Origin: Bufo bufo
Taxonomy: Eukaryota; Chordata; Amphibia; Anura; Bufonidae
Length of the DNA: 64,000 nucleotides
Direction: 5' to 3'
NCBI RefSeq assembly: GCF_905171765.1
Contig: NC_053392.1
Coordinates: forward strand, 338,179,010 to 338,243,009
This document shows positions 21,500-33,313 of the stretch, piece by piece; the first letter of the stretch is position 1, and each line of letters begins with the position of its first letter. Position numbers and translations under genes: made by a program. The notes beneath the pieces were generated by a model. It saw nothing but the letters and a program-made list of their open reading frames with translations, searched no databases and was not told the DNA's origin.

Positions 21500-24090
21500 A
21501 ATAAAGTTAAAAAAAAAGTGTTTTCAATAAAAAAAAATAAAGTTTCAAGTTAAAAAAAGAAAAAAACGCCCTTTCACCTGATTTTATAATAAAAAATTGG
21601 GGGGAAAAAGAAAAAACACACATATTAGGTATAAATATATCACATGATCCACCCCGTCCATAAAAAAAAAAAACGATGTAAAAAAAAAAAGCCATTTTTG
21701 TCACCTTACATCAGTAAAAGTTCAACACCAAGCGATCAAAATAGCGTATGCCCCAAAAAATAGTACCAATCTAACCGTCACCTCATCCCGCAAAAAAAGG
21801 GGCCCCTACATAGGACAATCACCCAAAAAATAAAAAATAAATATGGCTCTCAGACTATGGAGACACTAAAACATGATTTCTTTGTTTCAAAAATGCTTTT
21901 ATTGTGTTTAAATGTAAAAAAATGAAAAAAGTATACATATCGCCGCGTCCTTAACATCCTGCTCTATAAAAATACCTATCTAACCCTTCAGATGAACACC
22001 GTAAGAAAAAAAAGCAATTTTTTTGTCACCTTACATCGCAAAAAGTGTAATACCAAGCGATCAAAAAGTCATACGTACCCCAAAATTGTACCAATCAAAC
22101 CGTCATCTCATCCCGCAAAAATGATACCCCACCCAAAAAATAAAAAAAAACTATGGCTCTCAGACTATGGAGACACTAAAACATGATTTTATTTTTTTGT
22201 TTAAAAAATGATATTAGTGTATAAAACTAAAATAAATTAAAAAAAGTATACATATTATAGTATATGTATACATAGTGTCGCTGCATCCTTAACAACCTTC
22301 TCTATAAAAATATCACATGACTTAACCCCTCAGGTGAACACCGTCAAAAAATAAATAAAAAAAAATGGTGTCAAAAAGCCATTTTGTCATCTTACATCAC
22401 AAAAAGTGTAATAGCAAGCGATCAAAAACCCATATGCACCCCAAAATTGTACTAATCAAACCGTCATCTCCTTCAGCAAAAATGATACCCTACCTAAGAC
22501 AATCATCCAAAAAAAAAAAAAAAAACTATGGCTCTCAGACTATGGAGACACTAAAACATGATTTTGTTTCAAAAAAGATACCGTATTTTTCACCCTATAA
22601 GACACACTGGCCCATAAGACGCACCTAGGTTTTAGAGGAGGACAATAAGAAAAAAGTATTTTTCATTAGACCTCAGATCAGACCTCAGCTAACAGCCGCC
22701 ATCAGACCCTCAATGTTAATAAGACCCCAACAAGACCATAGATCAGACCCATAATCAGACCTCAGCTCAGACCCCAATGTAAATGATCCCCAATCAGACC
22801 TCATATCAGCCCCCAGCAGCCCTCACTGCCTCTCATATTAGCCCCCATTGCGTCATATCAGCCCTCTGTAGCCCCCATTTACTCATATGAGCCCTCTGTA
22901 GCCCCCATAGCCTCTCATTTTGGCCCCCAGCAGCCCCCATGGCCTCATATGAGTTCTGTAGCCCCCCATTGCCTCTCATATTGCCCCCATTGCTTCATAT
23001 GAGCCCTCTATAGCCCAACATTGCCTTTCATATTGCCCCCATGGCCTCATATAACCTCTCTGTAGCCCCCAATTGCCTCTTATATTGCCCCATTGCCTTA
23101 TTGGAGCCCTCTGTAGCCCTCTATTGCCTATCATTTTGGCCCCCAGCACCTCATGTTTAATAAAATAAATAAACCACTTACCTCTCCTGCTGCTGGACGA
23201 CGACGCTCCTCATAGCCCGCGATCTACTTCCTCCTGCTGTCGGCTGTGCTGTGAACTGGTGCGCACAGGGTGAGGTCACAGAGCGCCCTCACGCTGTGCG
23301 CAGCCACTGCACAGCCGACAACCGAGGACCAGGAAGCGGTGAATACAGAGCCTTCACCGCTTCCTGGTCCTCCGGTACTAATGAGCGCTTCTGTAATGGA
23401 AGCGCTCATTAGTATTCACCCCATAAGAAACAGGGGCATTTTCCCCCTACCTTTTTGGGTAAAAAATGCGTCTTATAGAGCAAAAAATTCAGTATTATTG
23501 TGTAAAAAATAAAAAAGTATACATATTAGGTATTGCCACGTGCGTAACGACCTTCTCTATAAAAATATTACATGACCTAACCCCTCAGATGAACAAAGTA
23601 AAAAAAATACCATTCACCTTAATTCACAAAAAGTGTAATACCAAGCAACCAAAAAGTCATAAGCACCCCAAAATCATACCAATCAAACCGTCATCTCATC
23701 CCGCAAAAAATGAGCCCCTACTTAAGACAATTGCCCAAAAAATAAAAAAAACTATGCTTTATTATGTTAAACTGAAACAAACAACCCCCCAAAAAGTAGT
23801 CATATTTGGTATTATCACGTCCGTAACAACCTGCTCTAAAGAAATAGAGCTCATTATCTAACCTGTCAGATGAACGTTGTAAATAACAAAAAAATAAAAA
23901 CTGTGCCAAAACAGCTATTTTTTTGTTACCTTGCCTCACAAAAAGTGTAATATAGAGTAACCAAAAATCATCTGTACCCTAAAATAGTGCCAAAAAAAAC
24001 GGCCACCTTATACCGTAGTTTCCAAAATGGGGTCACTTTTTTAGAGTTTCTACTCTAGGGGTGCATCAGGGGTCTTCAAATGTGACATGG
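21500..24090. repeat. Tandem ~300-bp subterminal units of piggyBac-like element 2
   Basis: The blocks 'CTCTCAGACTATGGAGACAC', 'AAAACATGATTT', 'CTCTATAAAAATA', 'ACATCACAAAAAGTGTAATA' and 'AATCAAACCGTCATCTC' recur near 21850, 22150 and 22530, and partly after 23510 and 23830. Spacing is roughly 300-380 bases with A-rich runs of variable length. The same motifs occur inverted at 61800-62220. Open frames with KKKK runs are not genes. Confidence 0.75.
22581..23492. mobile_element. TA-flanked non-autonomous DNA element with internal repeats
   Basis: Left end CCGTATTTTTCACCCTATAA and right end, inverted, CTGAATTTTTTGCTCTATAA, each followed by GACGCA-type sequence; TA on both sides (22579-22580, 23493-23494). 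The TA duplication suggests the Tc1/mariner group, but no transposase is present. The interior from about 22670 to 23150 is a degenerate repeat of 'AGACC(T/C)CA', 'GCCCCCATTGCCTC' and 'CATATGAGCCCTCTGTA' motifs; a GC-rich stretch with mirrored blocks ('TGAGCGCTTC', 'GAAGCGCTCA') lies at 23260-23410. Confidence 0.72.
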
Positions 24091-24817
24091 TAAGTTAAAA
24101 TTATAATACAATATAGTGAGCACTCAATATCTGCTGCTATACGTCAGGTTCAATTTATAGATTATTTATTAAGTCACACTACAGCATATTTTATACAAGA
24201 TTTAAAACAATATATTGATAAAATACCGCTATTACAAATCATTAAGAAGTATCACTGCTAAATATCAATATGAGTCGTTATTGTATATCAATAAAATTTG
24301 AACTTGTTAAGAATATAAATATATAAATATAGAAAATCCCTATTATTACTTTATATGCGCTGCGCCTGTATTGCGCTACAAAGTCTCAGTCTTATATCTA
24401 AGAGGAAAGGCTCACAGTTCCAGGCGGTATCTTCGTGAGTTTACTATTCAATATTACTCACTTTTTGGGGTACAGCTTGTGTGTATCAGTCCGTGGTGGC
24501 GTCCCACCACAGGTTAGTGCACTCACCGGATTTCTTTATAGCGCTATAGGCTAGCTTCCACTTGCTCCACTTTGCAGTCTCGTTATGGTAGATGAAATCC
24601 CTGCTTTCAATTGACTCCTATACGCCCCACGTGTAGTTGGCGTCCTGTATTTTACCAACAGTCCACGAGGTTAGGGCGTCAGGGAGTCCTCGCTTGTAGA
24701 TATGTTCGAGGCTCCTATGTTTGAGTCAAGAATCTTGCTAATTACCGTCTATGCGGTTATGTCCATAACTCTGCGTACTGGTGATTCCGGTGTAGTGAAG
24801 TGTCTCCTTCAGTGTAT

Positions 24818-24884
24818 GGATCCCGTCCTGCTATACGCGTTTCAAGGTCTCTGACCTCTTCCTCAGTAGCTGGTCCTGGGATCC
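24818..24884 (-). ncRNA. Hammerhead ribozyme, Penelope type (left arm)
   Basis: Inverted copy of the motif at 31068-31134, with the same CTGAGGA box, stem II, GAAA box and ACGCGT. Details are given under the right-arm copy. If transcribed on the minus strand it lies about 500 bases 3' of the GIY-YIG stop codon. Confidence 0.8.
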
Positions 24885-25382
24885 ATCTTTACTTCCTTAT
24901 ATATCCTGAAACAGGTTGCACCTCTTTCTCTTAATTAGGGTTTACTCCAAAATTTAGCTTGGAATGAAATGCTTTTGGAGTCATTCCTCATACTGTTTAA
25001 TAGGACATCTCTATATATCATATACTTTAGATAAATCTAACTCATATGTGCAATATATTCTATAATGAATAACATTCTATAAAAAAAAAATTATTATTAG
25101 TATAAACATTTCAATAAACATTTTATATATATAAAATTATAAAATTATAAAAATTATAAAAATTCGATGTAGGTTTTCTAAAAGGGTTTTTTTTTAAAAA
25201 TGTTAAAATATTAATTTAATTAAAATATTAATATATACTCGAGATTATTCTAAATTTATCTGTGATTCATATTTGTAGTGATGTATGGGGGGTGGGGACT
25301 TCCAGCGAAGGAGAGATCGGGGTGCCAGTTTTATAGCAAGGAACACCGATATCTCGTCCGTCAGGAGCACCCACCCCATAAT

Positions 25383-27708
25383 CTACAGAAAACCAAATAT
25401 TTCGAAATCCGCATTGAGACCCTCAGGTAATAATGTGTTAAAATCATAGATGCGTCTCGCCTCCTGTCTTGACATATTGGCAATATTATCACCACCTCTC
25501 CAATGTATATCTATTTTCTCGAATGCCATAAATTTTAGTAGGGAGGGATCCTGATTATGGTGATATTTAAAATGATTAGACAGTGAGTGCTTTTCATAAC
25601 CTGTTCTAATCTTAGTCATATGTTCAGCGATCCTAACTTTTAGTAGCCTTTTCGTTCGCCCTATGTACTGTTTTTTACAGGGACATTCTATCATGTATAA
25701 AACATTTCATGTATTACATGATAGGAAGGTGTCTATTTCATACGAGAATGAGTTTGATGTGGAGGAAATTGAACTTGTCTTTTTCGAGAATTTTGTTTTT
25801 TTACAGTTACTACAGGTGTTACATCTGTAGAAACCCTTCAAATTGAAATAATTTTTATGAATATTTTCCTTTTTATTTTTTATAGTCGGTGCTACTTTAA
25901 GGGCCAGATTGGGTGCTTTTGTGTATACTATTTGGGGGCCATTTATTAAATACGGTCCTATTAATTTATCATTTGTGACATGATGCCAGTGGTTTTTAAT
26001 AATGGCTTCAATCTTCCTATATTGCGCACTGTAAGGTAAAATAATTCTAATTGGGTCCCCTATTTTGGGGTCAATTTCTATTCTGCTCCCTATTTTTTCT
26101 TCAAAAAAAGTTTTTCTGTCCATGTCTTTCACTTCCACTAGAGCTTTTTCTATTTGTTGTGGAGGGTATTTTTTTGTTAGGAACTGTTCTTTCATAGACA
26201 TAGCCTCTTTCATATAATCCTCATCTCTTGTGCAATTGCGCCGCAGTCTTCTGAATTGTCCCTTAGGGATATTCAGCAGCCATCTCGGGAGATGGCAGCT
26301 TGTATAGAGGATATAGCTGTTCCTCGCTATCTCTTTTTGATATGTTTGACAGATTAATTCTTCATCCTCCACTATAATGGTTAGATCCAAAAACTCTATT
26401 TGTTTTTTGTCAATCTTAGAACTAAATTTTATATTCTTCTCATTCTGATTTATGCGGTTCAAAAATGATGCTAAATGTTCCTCTGTTCCCCTCCAGATAA
26501 AAATCACATCATCGATGAACCTTCGCCAGAGCACCAAGTCCGCCCCCAGTATGGGTGCTATATGTTCTTCCTCCCATTGTGCCATGAACAAATTGGCATA
26601 ACTGGGGGCGAACCTGGTGCCCATGGCAGTGCCCATCATCTGGAGGAAGAAATCAGAATCATATACAAAATAATTGTGATTAAGGATATGCTGTACCCCT
26701 TTCACTATGTATTCTACCTGGTCCGGCGGATATTTCCCATATGATGTTAATTGTAATGTTAGAGCTTCCAATCCCTGCTCATGTTTAATTATAGTGTATA
26801 AGGAATTGACATCAAGGGTTCCAAGAATCCAATTTGATTCATATTTAAGATTCTCTATAATCTGCACTATCTGTGTGGTATCCCTAATATAAGTGAATGT
26901 CTTCCTTACCACCGGTTGCAGTAATCTATCTAAATACTGGGATAGATTTGATGTATATGATCCTATACCAGAAATAATGGGTCTTCCTGGAGGATTCAAT
27001 GGATCCTTATGAACCTTCGGTATAGTGTAAAAGACGGGTGTTCGTTTGGGTGTTCCCATAATAAATTTAGATTCCTGTGTGTTCAAGAATCCCTTTGTCA
27101 CACCCTGTTCTACATATCCCTCCAAGGATTCTACAAATCCTGACATAGGGTCTTTTTGTAATTTTAAATATGTTTCCTTATCCTCTAGTTGTCTTCTGCA
27201 TTCCATGTTATATTTACATGTATCTAGAATCACAATTGCTCCCCCTTTGTCCGCTGGGCGTATGGTTATATTATCGTTTTGTTGCAATTGTTTAATGGCA
27301 TGAACTTCATGGGGTTTCAAATTGTTTAATCTTCTTGATTCCTTTTTAATTTTTCTTATATCAGCTGCTACATTCTTCTTAAATGTAATAATATCCTGTC
27401 CCATTTCTTGTCTCGGGTATGTTTTACTTTTTACTTTGAGATCCGTATGTGTATATTTTCCTTGTGTTATCCCTGTTGTATTTATAGGGTTCTTCAAAAA
27501 GTATTTTTTTAGACATAATTTACGCACAAATTTCTCTATCCCTATATATGTGTCAAATTTACTTAGTGAGGCCGTGGGGGCAAATTTCAAACCTTTGTTC
27601 AACAGTGCATGTTGTGCTGGGGTTAAAGTGACCGAACTTAAATTTATTATAGAATCATCCTCCTCAACTAGTGTCTCCTGTGATTTATCCTTTCCCTTCC
27701 TTCTCTTG
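25383..27708 (-). pseudogene. Penelope-like RT plus GIY-YIG endonuclease (left arm)
   Basis: A Penelope-like polyprotein, telomerase-related RT followed by a GIY-YIG nicking endonuclease. Reading on the minus strand from the junction at 27708: the conserved upstream region ('RPADKGGAIVILD', 'PGRPIISGIGSYTSNLSQYL'), the first catalytic Asp in 'GTLDVNSLYT', 'GTAMGTRFAPSYANLFM', the catalytic 'RRFIDDVIFIW', and a Cys motif 'CNTCSNCKK'. A TGA at 25707-25709 interrupts the frame just before 'MIECPCKKQYIGRTKRLLKVRIAEHM', the GIY-YIG domain, which ends at 25383. The two domains are in the same frame apart from this stop. The 5' end is missing: the inverted-repeat homology stops at 27708 and the apparent N-terminus beyond it is antisense sequence of the other copy. 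Confidence 0.93.
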
Positions 27709-27710
27709 TT

Positions 27711-30569
27711 GATAAATTCCCTAAGAATGAAATATTTAAAAATTGGCATGATAGAATATGCAAGCAATTGGGTACAGTGGAACAAGAAATTATCTCAAAA
27801 AAAAGTAGAAAGATTTTAAATTTGGTAAAAAATGATAGAGAGATGGACAGAGACAATATAATAGAAGATCGTCCAAATATTATTAAAACGCCAAACCAAA
27901 GAGAAAGAGACATAAATGAAGAAAGAACAACACAATACAATATCCCTATCACTAATAGATATGAGACACTGAATAATCCCCTTTTTTTAGACCGCACACC
28001 CCCACACCACAGGATTCGAACAAGATCATCCAGACAATCACCGCAAGATCACCATTATATAGCACCAGTCACAGGACACAACTACAATTTGAGAGACAGG
28101 GAAGAAACACAGAGGAACAACCAGAATCAATACTATCAGAGAACACATCAAACACGGAACCAACATGCATCTCACAACAGCAGAGAGAATTATCACAAAC
28201 ACCAGCACAATCACAATTTAGAAATCAGAAAACACGAAGAGGCAAGAGAAGGAAGGGAAAGGATAAATCACAGGAGACACTAGTTGAGGAGGATGATTCT
28301 ATAATAAATTTAAGTTCGGTCACTTTAACCCCAGCACAACATGCACTGTTGAACAAAGGTTTGAAATTTGCCCCCACGGCCTCACTAAGTAAATTTGACA
28401 CATATATAGGGATAGAGAAATTTGTGCGTAAATTATGTCTAAAAAAATACTTTTTGAAGAACCCTATAAATACAACAGGGATAACACAAGGAAAATATAC
28501 ACATACGGATCTCAAAGTAAAAAGTAAAACATACCCGAGACAAGAAATGGGACAGGATATTATTACATTTAAGAAGAATGTAGCAGCTGATATAAGAAAA
28601 ATTAAAAAGGAATCAAGAAGATTAAACAATTTGAAACCCCATGAAGTTCATGCCATTAAACAATTGCAACAAAACGATAATATAACCATACGCCCAGCGG
28701 ACAAAGGGGGAGCAATTGTGATTCTAGATACATGTAAATATAACATGGAATGCAGAAGACAACTAGAGGATAAGGAAACATATTTAAAATTACAAAAAGA
28801 CCCTATGTCAGGATTTGTAGAATCCTTGGAGGGATATGTAGAACAGGGTGTGACAAAGGGATTCTTGAACACACAGGAATCTAAATTTATTATGGGAACA
28901 CCCAAACGAACACCCGTCTTTTACACTATACTGAAGGTTCATAAGGATCCATTGAATCCTCCAGGAAGACCCATTATTTCTGGTATAGGATCATATACAT
29001 CAAATCTATCCCAGTATTTAGATAGATTACTGCAACCGGTGGTAAGGAAGACATTCACTTATATTAGGGATACCACATAGATAGTGCAGATTATAGAGAA
29101 TCTTAAATATGAATCAAATTGGATTCTTGGAACCCTTGATGTCAATTCCTTATACACTATAATTAAACATGAGCAGGGATTGGAAGCTCTAACATTACAA
29201 TTAACATCATATGGGAAATATCCGCCGGACCAGGTAGAATACATAGTGAAAGGGGTACAGCATATCCTTAATCACAATTATTTTGTATATGATTCTGATT
29301 TCTTCCTCCAGATGATGGGCACTGCCATGGGCACCAGGTTCGCCCCCAGTTATGCCAATTTGTTCATGGCACAATGGGAGGAAGAACATATAGCACCCAT
29401 ACTGGGGGCGGACTTGGTGCTCTGGCGAAGGTTCATCGATGATGTGATTTTTATCTGGAGGGGAACGGAGGAACATTTAGCATCATTTTTGAACTGCATA
29501 AATCAGAATGAGAAGAATATAAAATTTAGTTCTAAGATTGACAAAAAACAAATAGAGTTTTTGGATCTAACCATTATAGTGGAGGATGAAGAATTAATCT
29601 GTCAAACATATCAAAAAGAGATAGCGAGGAACAGCTATATCCTCTATACAAGCTGCCATGTCCCGAGATGGCTGCTGAATATCCCTAAGGGACAATTCAG
29701 AAGACTGCGGCGCAATTGCACAAGAGATGAGGATTATATGAAAGAGGCTATGTCTATGAAAGAACAGTTCCTAACAAAAAAATACCCTCCACAACAAATA
29801 GAAAAAGCTCTAGTGGAAGTGAAAGACATGGACAGAAAAACTTTTTTTGAAGAAAAAATAGGGAGCAGAATAGAAATTGACCCCAAAATAGGGGACCCAA
29901 TTAGAATTATTTTACCTTACAGTGCGCAATATAGGAAGATTGAAGCCATTATTAAAAACCACTGGCATCATGTCACAAATGATAAATTAATAGGACCGTA
30001 TTTAATAAATGGCCCCCAAATAGTATACACAAAAGCACCCAATCTGGCCCTTAAAGTAGCACCAACTATAAAAAATAAAAAGGAAAATATTCATAAAAAT
30101 TATTTCAATTTGAAGGGTTTCTACAGATGTAACACCTGTAGTAACTGTAAAAAAAACAAAATTCTCGAAAAAGACAAGTTCAATTTCCTCCACATCAAAC
30201 TCATTCTCGTATGAAATAGACACCTTCCTATCATGTAATACATGAAATGTTTTATACATGATAGAATGTCCCTGTAAAAAACAGTACATAGGGCGAACGA
30301 AAAGGCTACTAAAAGTTAGGATCGCTGAACATATGACTAAGATTAGAACAGGTTATGAAAAGCACTCACTGTCTAATCATTTTAAATATCACCATAATCA
30401 GGATCCCTCCCTACTAAAATTTATGGCATTCGAGAAAATAGATATACATTGGAGAGGTGGTGATAATATTGCCAATATGTCAAGACAGGAGGCGAGACGC
30501 ATCTATGATTTTAACACATTATTACCTGAGGGTCTCAATGCGGATTTCGAAATATTTGGTTTTCTGTAG
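27711..30569 (+). pseudogene. Penelope-like RT plus GIY-YIG endonuclease (right arm)
   Basis: Same protein as the left arm, with about 180 more N-terminal codons. The N-terminal part (27711-28283) is polar, rich in Asn, Arg and Gln, and in a different frame from the RT; the frame change falls in the region 27990-28200 where both frames are open. The RT frame (through 28349-30214) has a TAG at 29078-29080 where the left arm has CAG (Gln in 'TTQIVQI'). Near 30148 an A run has eight bases instead of seven, shifting the frame before the GIY-YIG domain. The TGA at 30243-30245 matches that in the left arm. GIY-YIG runs 30258-30569. Amino-acid differences from the left arm that I can see: Pro to Leu in 'YTIPKVHK', Arg to Cys in 'LNRINQ', Leu to Val in 'CHLPRW'. 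Confidence 0.93.
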
Positions 30570-31067
30570 ATTATGGGGTGGGTGCTCCTGACGGACGAGA
30601 TATCGGTGTTCCTTGCTATAAAACTGGCACCCCGATCTCTCCTTCGCTGGAAGTCCCCACCCCCCATACATCACTACAAATATGAATCACAGATAAATTT
30701 AGAATAATCTCGAGTATATATTAATATTTTAATTAAATTAATATTTTAACATTTTAAAAAAAAAAACCTTTTAGAAAACCTACATCGAATTTTTATAATT
30801 TTTATAATTTTATAATTTTATATATATAAAATGTTTATTGAAATGTTTATACTAATAATAAATTTTTTTTTATAGAATGTTATTCATTATAGAATATATT
30901 GCACATATGAGTTAGATTTATCTAAAGTATATGATATATAGAGATGTCCTATTAAACAGTATGAGGAATGACTCCAAAAGCATTTCATTCCAAGCTAAAT
31001 TTTGGAGTAAACCCTAATTAAGAGAAAGAGGTGCAACCTGTTTCAGGATATATAAGGAAGTAAAGAT

Positions 31068-31134
31068 GGATCCCAGGACCAGCTACTGAGGAAGAGGTCA
31101 GAGACCTTGAAACGCGTATAGCAGGACGGGATCC
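31068..31134 (+). ncRNA. Hammerhead ribozyme, Penelope type (right arm)
   Basis: Stem I: GCTA (31082-31085) pairs with TAGC (31119-31122), and an outer extension GGATCCC (31068-31074) pairs with GGGATCC (31128-31134). Core box CTGAGGA at 31086-31092. Stem II AGGTC (31095-31099) pairs with GACCT (31103-31107), with two extra bases before it and one after. GAAA at 31109-31112. The last A with the next five bases gives ACGCGT, which is self-complementary, followed by the cleavage-site A at 31118. A short palindromic stem III is the known Penelope/retrozyme form, thought to work as a dimer. In the family it processes the transcript; cleavage here is inferred, not shown. Confidence 0.82.
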
Positions 31135-31847
31135 ATACACTGAAGGAGACACTTCACTACACCGGAATCACCAGTACGCAGAGTTATGGACATAACCGCA
31201 TAGACGGTAATTAGCAAGATTCTTGACTCAAACATAGGAGCCTCGAACATATCTACAAGCGAGGACTCCCTGACGCCCTAACCTCGTGGACTGTTGGTAA
31301 AATACAGGACGCCAACTACACGTGGGGCGTATAGGAGTCAATTGAAAGCAGGGATTTCATCTACCATAACGAGACTGCAAAGTGGAGCAAGTGGAAGCTA
31401 GCCTATAGCGCTATAAAGAAATCCGGTGAGTGCACTAACCTGTGGTGGGACGCCACCACGGACTGATACACACAAGCTGTACCCCAAAAAGTGAGTAATA
31501 TTGAATAGTAAACTCACGAAGATACCGCCTGGAACTGTGAGCCTTTCCTCTTAGATATAAGACTGAGACTTTGTAGCGCAATACAGGCGCAGCGCATATA
31601 AAGTAATAATAGGGATTTTCTATATTTATATATTTATATTCTTAACAAGTTCAAATTTTATTGATATACAATAACGACTCATATTGATATTTAGCAGTGA
31701 TACTTCTTAATGATTTGTAATAGCGGTATTTTATCAATATATTGTTTTAAATCTTGTATAAAATATGCTGTAGTGTGACTTAATAAATAATCTATAAATT
31801 GAACCTGACGTATAGCAGCAGATATTGAGTGCTCACTATATTGTATT

Positions 31848-31944
31848 AAAATTCTCAAACTCCACACTGTGGTTAGGGTGAACCACACCTTAGTTTGAGC
31901 ACCTGCCTTAGCTGACTGAAGGGTGAGCCACTATAAACTTTACT
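31848..31944 (+). other. 3' tail of Penelope element with hairpin
   Basis: A 97-base segment between the end of the inverted repeat and the right target duplication, with no counterpart on the left. It folds: CTCAAACT near 31854 pairs with AGTTTGAG near 31892, and inside it TGTGGTT pairs with AACCACA. It may be the structured 3' end recognised by the reverse transcriptase, but that is inference. Confidence 0.55.
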
Positions 31945-33090
31945 AAGTTGAAATTATGCCAGTGAAATATGCTCTCCAAAAACCATATGGCGTTCCTTTC
32001 CTTCTGCGCACTGTTGTGTGCCCGTACAGCAGTTTACAACCATATATGGGGTGTTACTGTAAACTACAGAATCAGGCCAATAAATATTGAGTTTTGTTTG
32101 GCTGTTAACCCTTGCTTTGTTAGCGGAAAAAAATTATTAAAATGGAAAATCTGCCAAAAAAAGTGAAATTCTGAAATTTCATATCCATATTCAATTAATT
32201 CTTGTGGAACACCTAAAGGGTTAACAAAGTTTGTAAAATCAGTTTTGAATACCTTGAGGGGTGTAGTTTCTAAAATGGGGTCTTTTTTTTTGAGTTTCTA
32301 CTCTAGGGGTGCATCAGGGTGGCTTCAAATGGGACATGGTGTCAAAAAACCAGTCCATCAAAATCTGCCTTCCAAAAACCATATGGCATTCCTTTCCTTT
32401 TGCGCCCTGCCGTGTGGCCATACAGCAGTTTACGACCACATATGGGGTGTTTCTGTAAACTACAGAATCAGGGCAATAAATAAAATGGAACATCTGCCAA
32501 AAAAGTGAAATTCTGAAATTCATCTCCATTTTCCATTAATTCTTGTAGAACACCTAAAGGGTTAACAAAATTTGTAAAAATCTGTTTTGAATACCTTGAG
32601 GGGTGTAGTTTCTAAAATGGGGTCATTTTTGGGTGGTTTCTATTATGTAAGCCATAAAAAGTGGGTTTTGGAAATTTTCGGAAAAATTTCAAGATTTGCT
32701 TCTAAACTTCTAAGCCTTCTAACGTCCCCAAAAAATAAAATGGCATTCACAAAATGATCCAAACATGAAGTAGACATATGGCGAATGTAAAGTAATAACT
32801 ATTTTTGGAGGTATTACTATCTATTATAAAAGTAAAGAAATAGAAATTTGGAAATTTGCTACTTTTTCCAAATTTTTGGTAAAATTTGTATTTTTTTTAT
32901 AAATAAAAATGAAATATTTTGATTCAAATTTACCAATGTCATGAAGTACAATATGTGATAAGAAAACAATCTCAGAATGGCTTAGATAAGTAAAAGCGTT
33001 TTAAAGTTATCACCACATAAAGTGACACATGTCAGATTTGCCGAAATCAGTCTCGTCCTGAAGGTGAAAAATGGCCCAGTCCTTAAGGGG

Positions 33091-33313
33091 TTAAAGGGGT
33101 TGTCCTCTTTTTACTACTGATAACCTATCCTCAGAATAGGTCATCAATATCAGTTCGGCCTGGGTCCTCCGGCACCCCCAACGATCAGCTGTTGGGAGCT
33201 GCTTTCTCTGTTCTGTTCACCTGCTCGCCGTAGCATTTGCAGTGATGAGCAGGTAAATAGAGCAGAGAAGGCAGCGCTCATACAAAAAAAAAAAAGCAGA
33301 CAACCTGTTTTAA
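33091..33313. mobile_element. T2/Kolobok-like MITE
   Basis: Begins TTAAAGGGGTTGTCC at the TTAA that ends piggyBac-like element 2 and finishes GACAACCTGTTTTAA, a degenerate inverted copy of the same terminus with TTAA at the edge. The interior has the 'CTGATAACCTATCC' block that recurs near 47970 and elsewhere. Non-coding. Confidence 0.75.

Larger units (their letters stand above)
24105..31944. mobile_element. Penelope-like element, head-to-head inverted insertion
   Basis: One insertion containing two copies of the same Penelope-like retroelement in opposite orientation. The 13-base flanks AAGTTAAAATTAT (24092-24104) and AAGTTGAAATTAT (31945-31957) differ at one position and look like the target-site duplication. 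Left arm 24105-27708 and right arm 28243-31847 are inverted repeats of about 3.6 kb; the 534-bp spacer 27709-28242 is the extra 5' part of the right copy. Bases 31848-31944 are a 3' tail present only on the right. Each arm carries RT and GIY-YIG coding sequence and a hammerhead motif. The host is the 3' module of piggyBac-like element 2. Confidence 0.92.
20080..33094. mobile_element. piggyBac-like element 2, non-autonomous, heavily nested
   Basis: The left end is TTAACCCCTTAACGC and the right end is CCTTAAGGGGTTAA, ending at TTAA at 33091-33094. The right half is the same non-coding module seen in piggyBac element 1 ('CACCTAAAGGGTTAAC', 'ACAGAATCAGG', 'CTAGGGGTGCATCAGGG'). No transposase remains. 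Removing the Penelope-like insertion (24105-31944), the TA-flanked DNA element (22581-23492) and the hairpin element (20270-21182) leaves about 3.3 kb. The inverted repeats agree well only over the first dozen bases, so the left boundary is less firm than the right. Confidence 0.75.

Noticed and set aside
27322..27819. 165-codon plus-strand frame, repeated inverted at 28225-28629
   Set aside because: Antisense of the Penelope-like RT in each arm, so the apparent conservation is only the inverted repeat.
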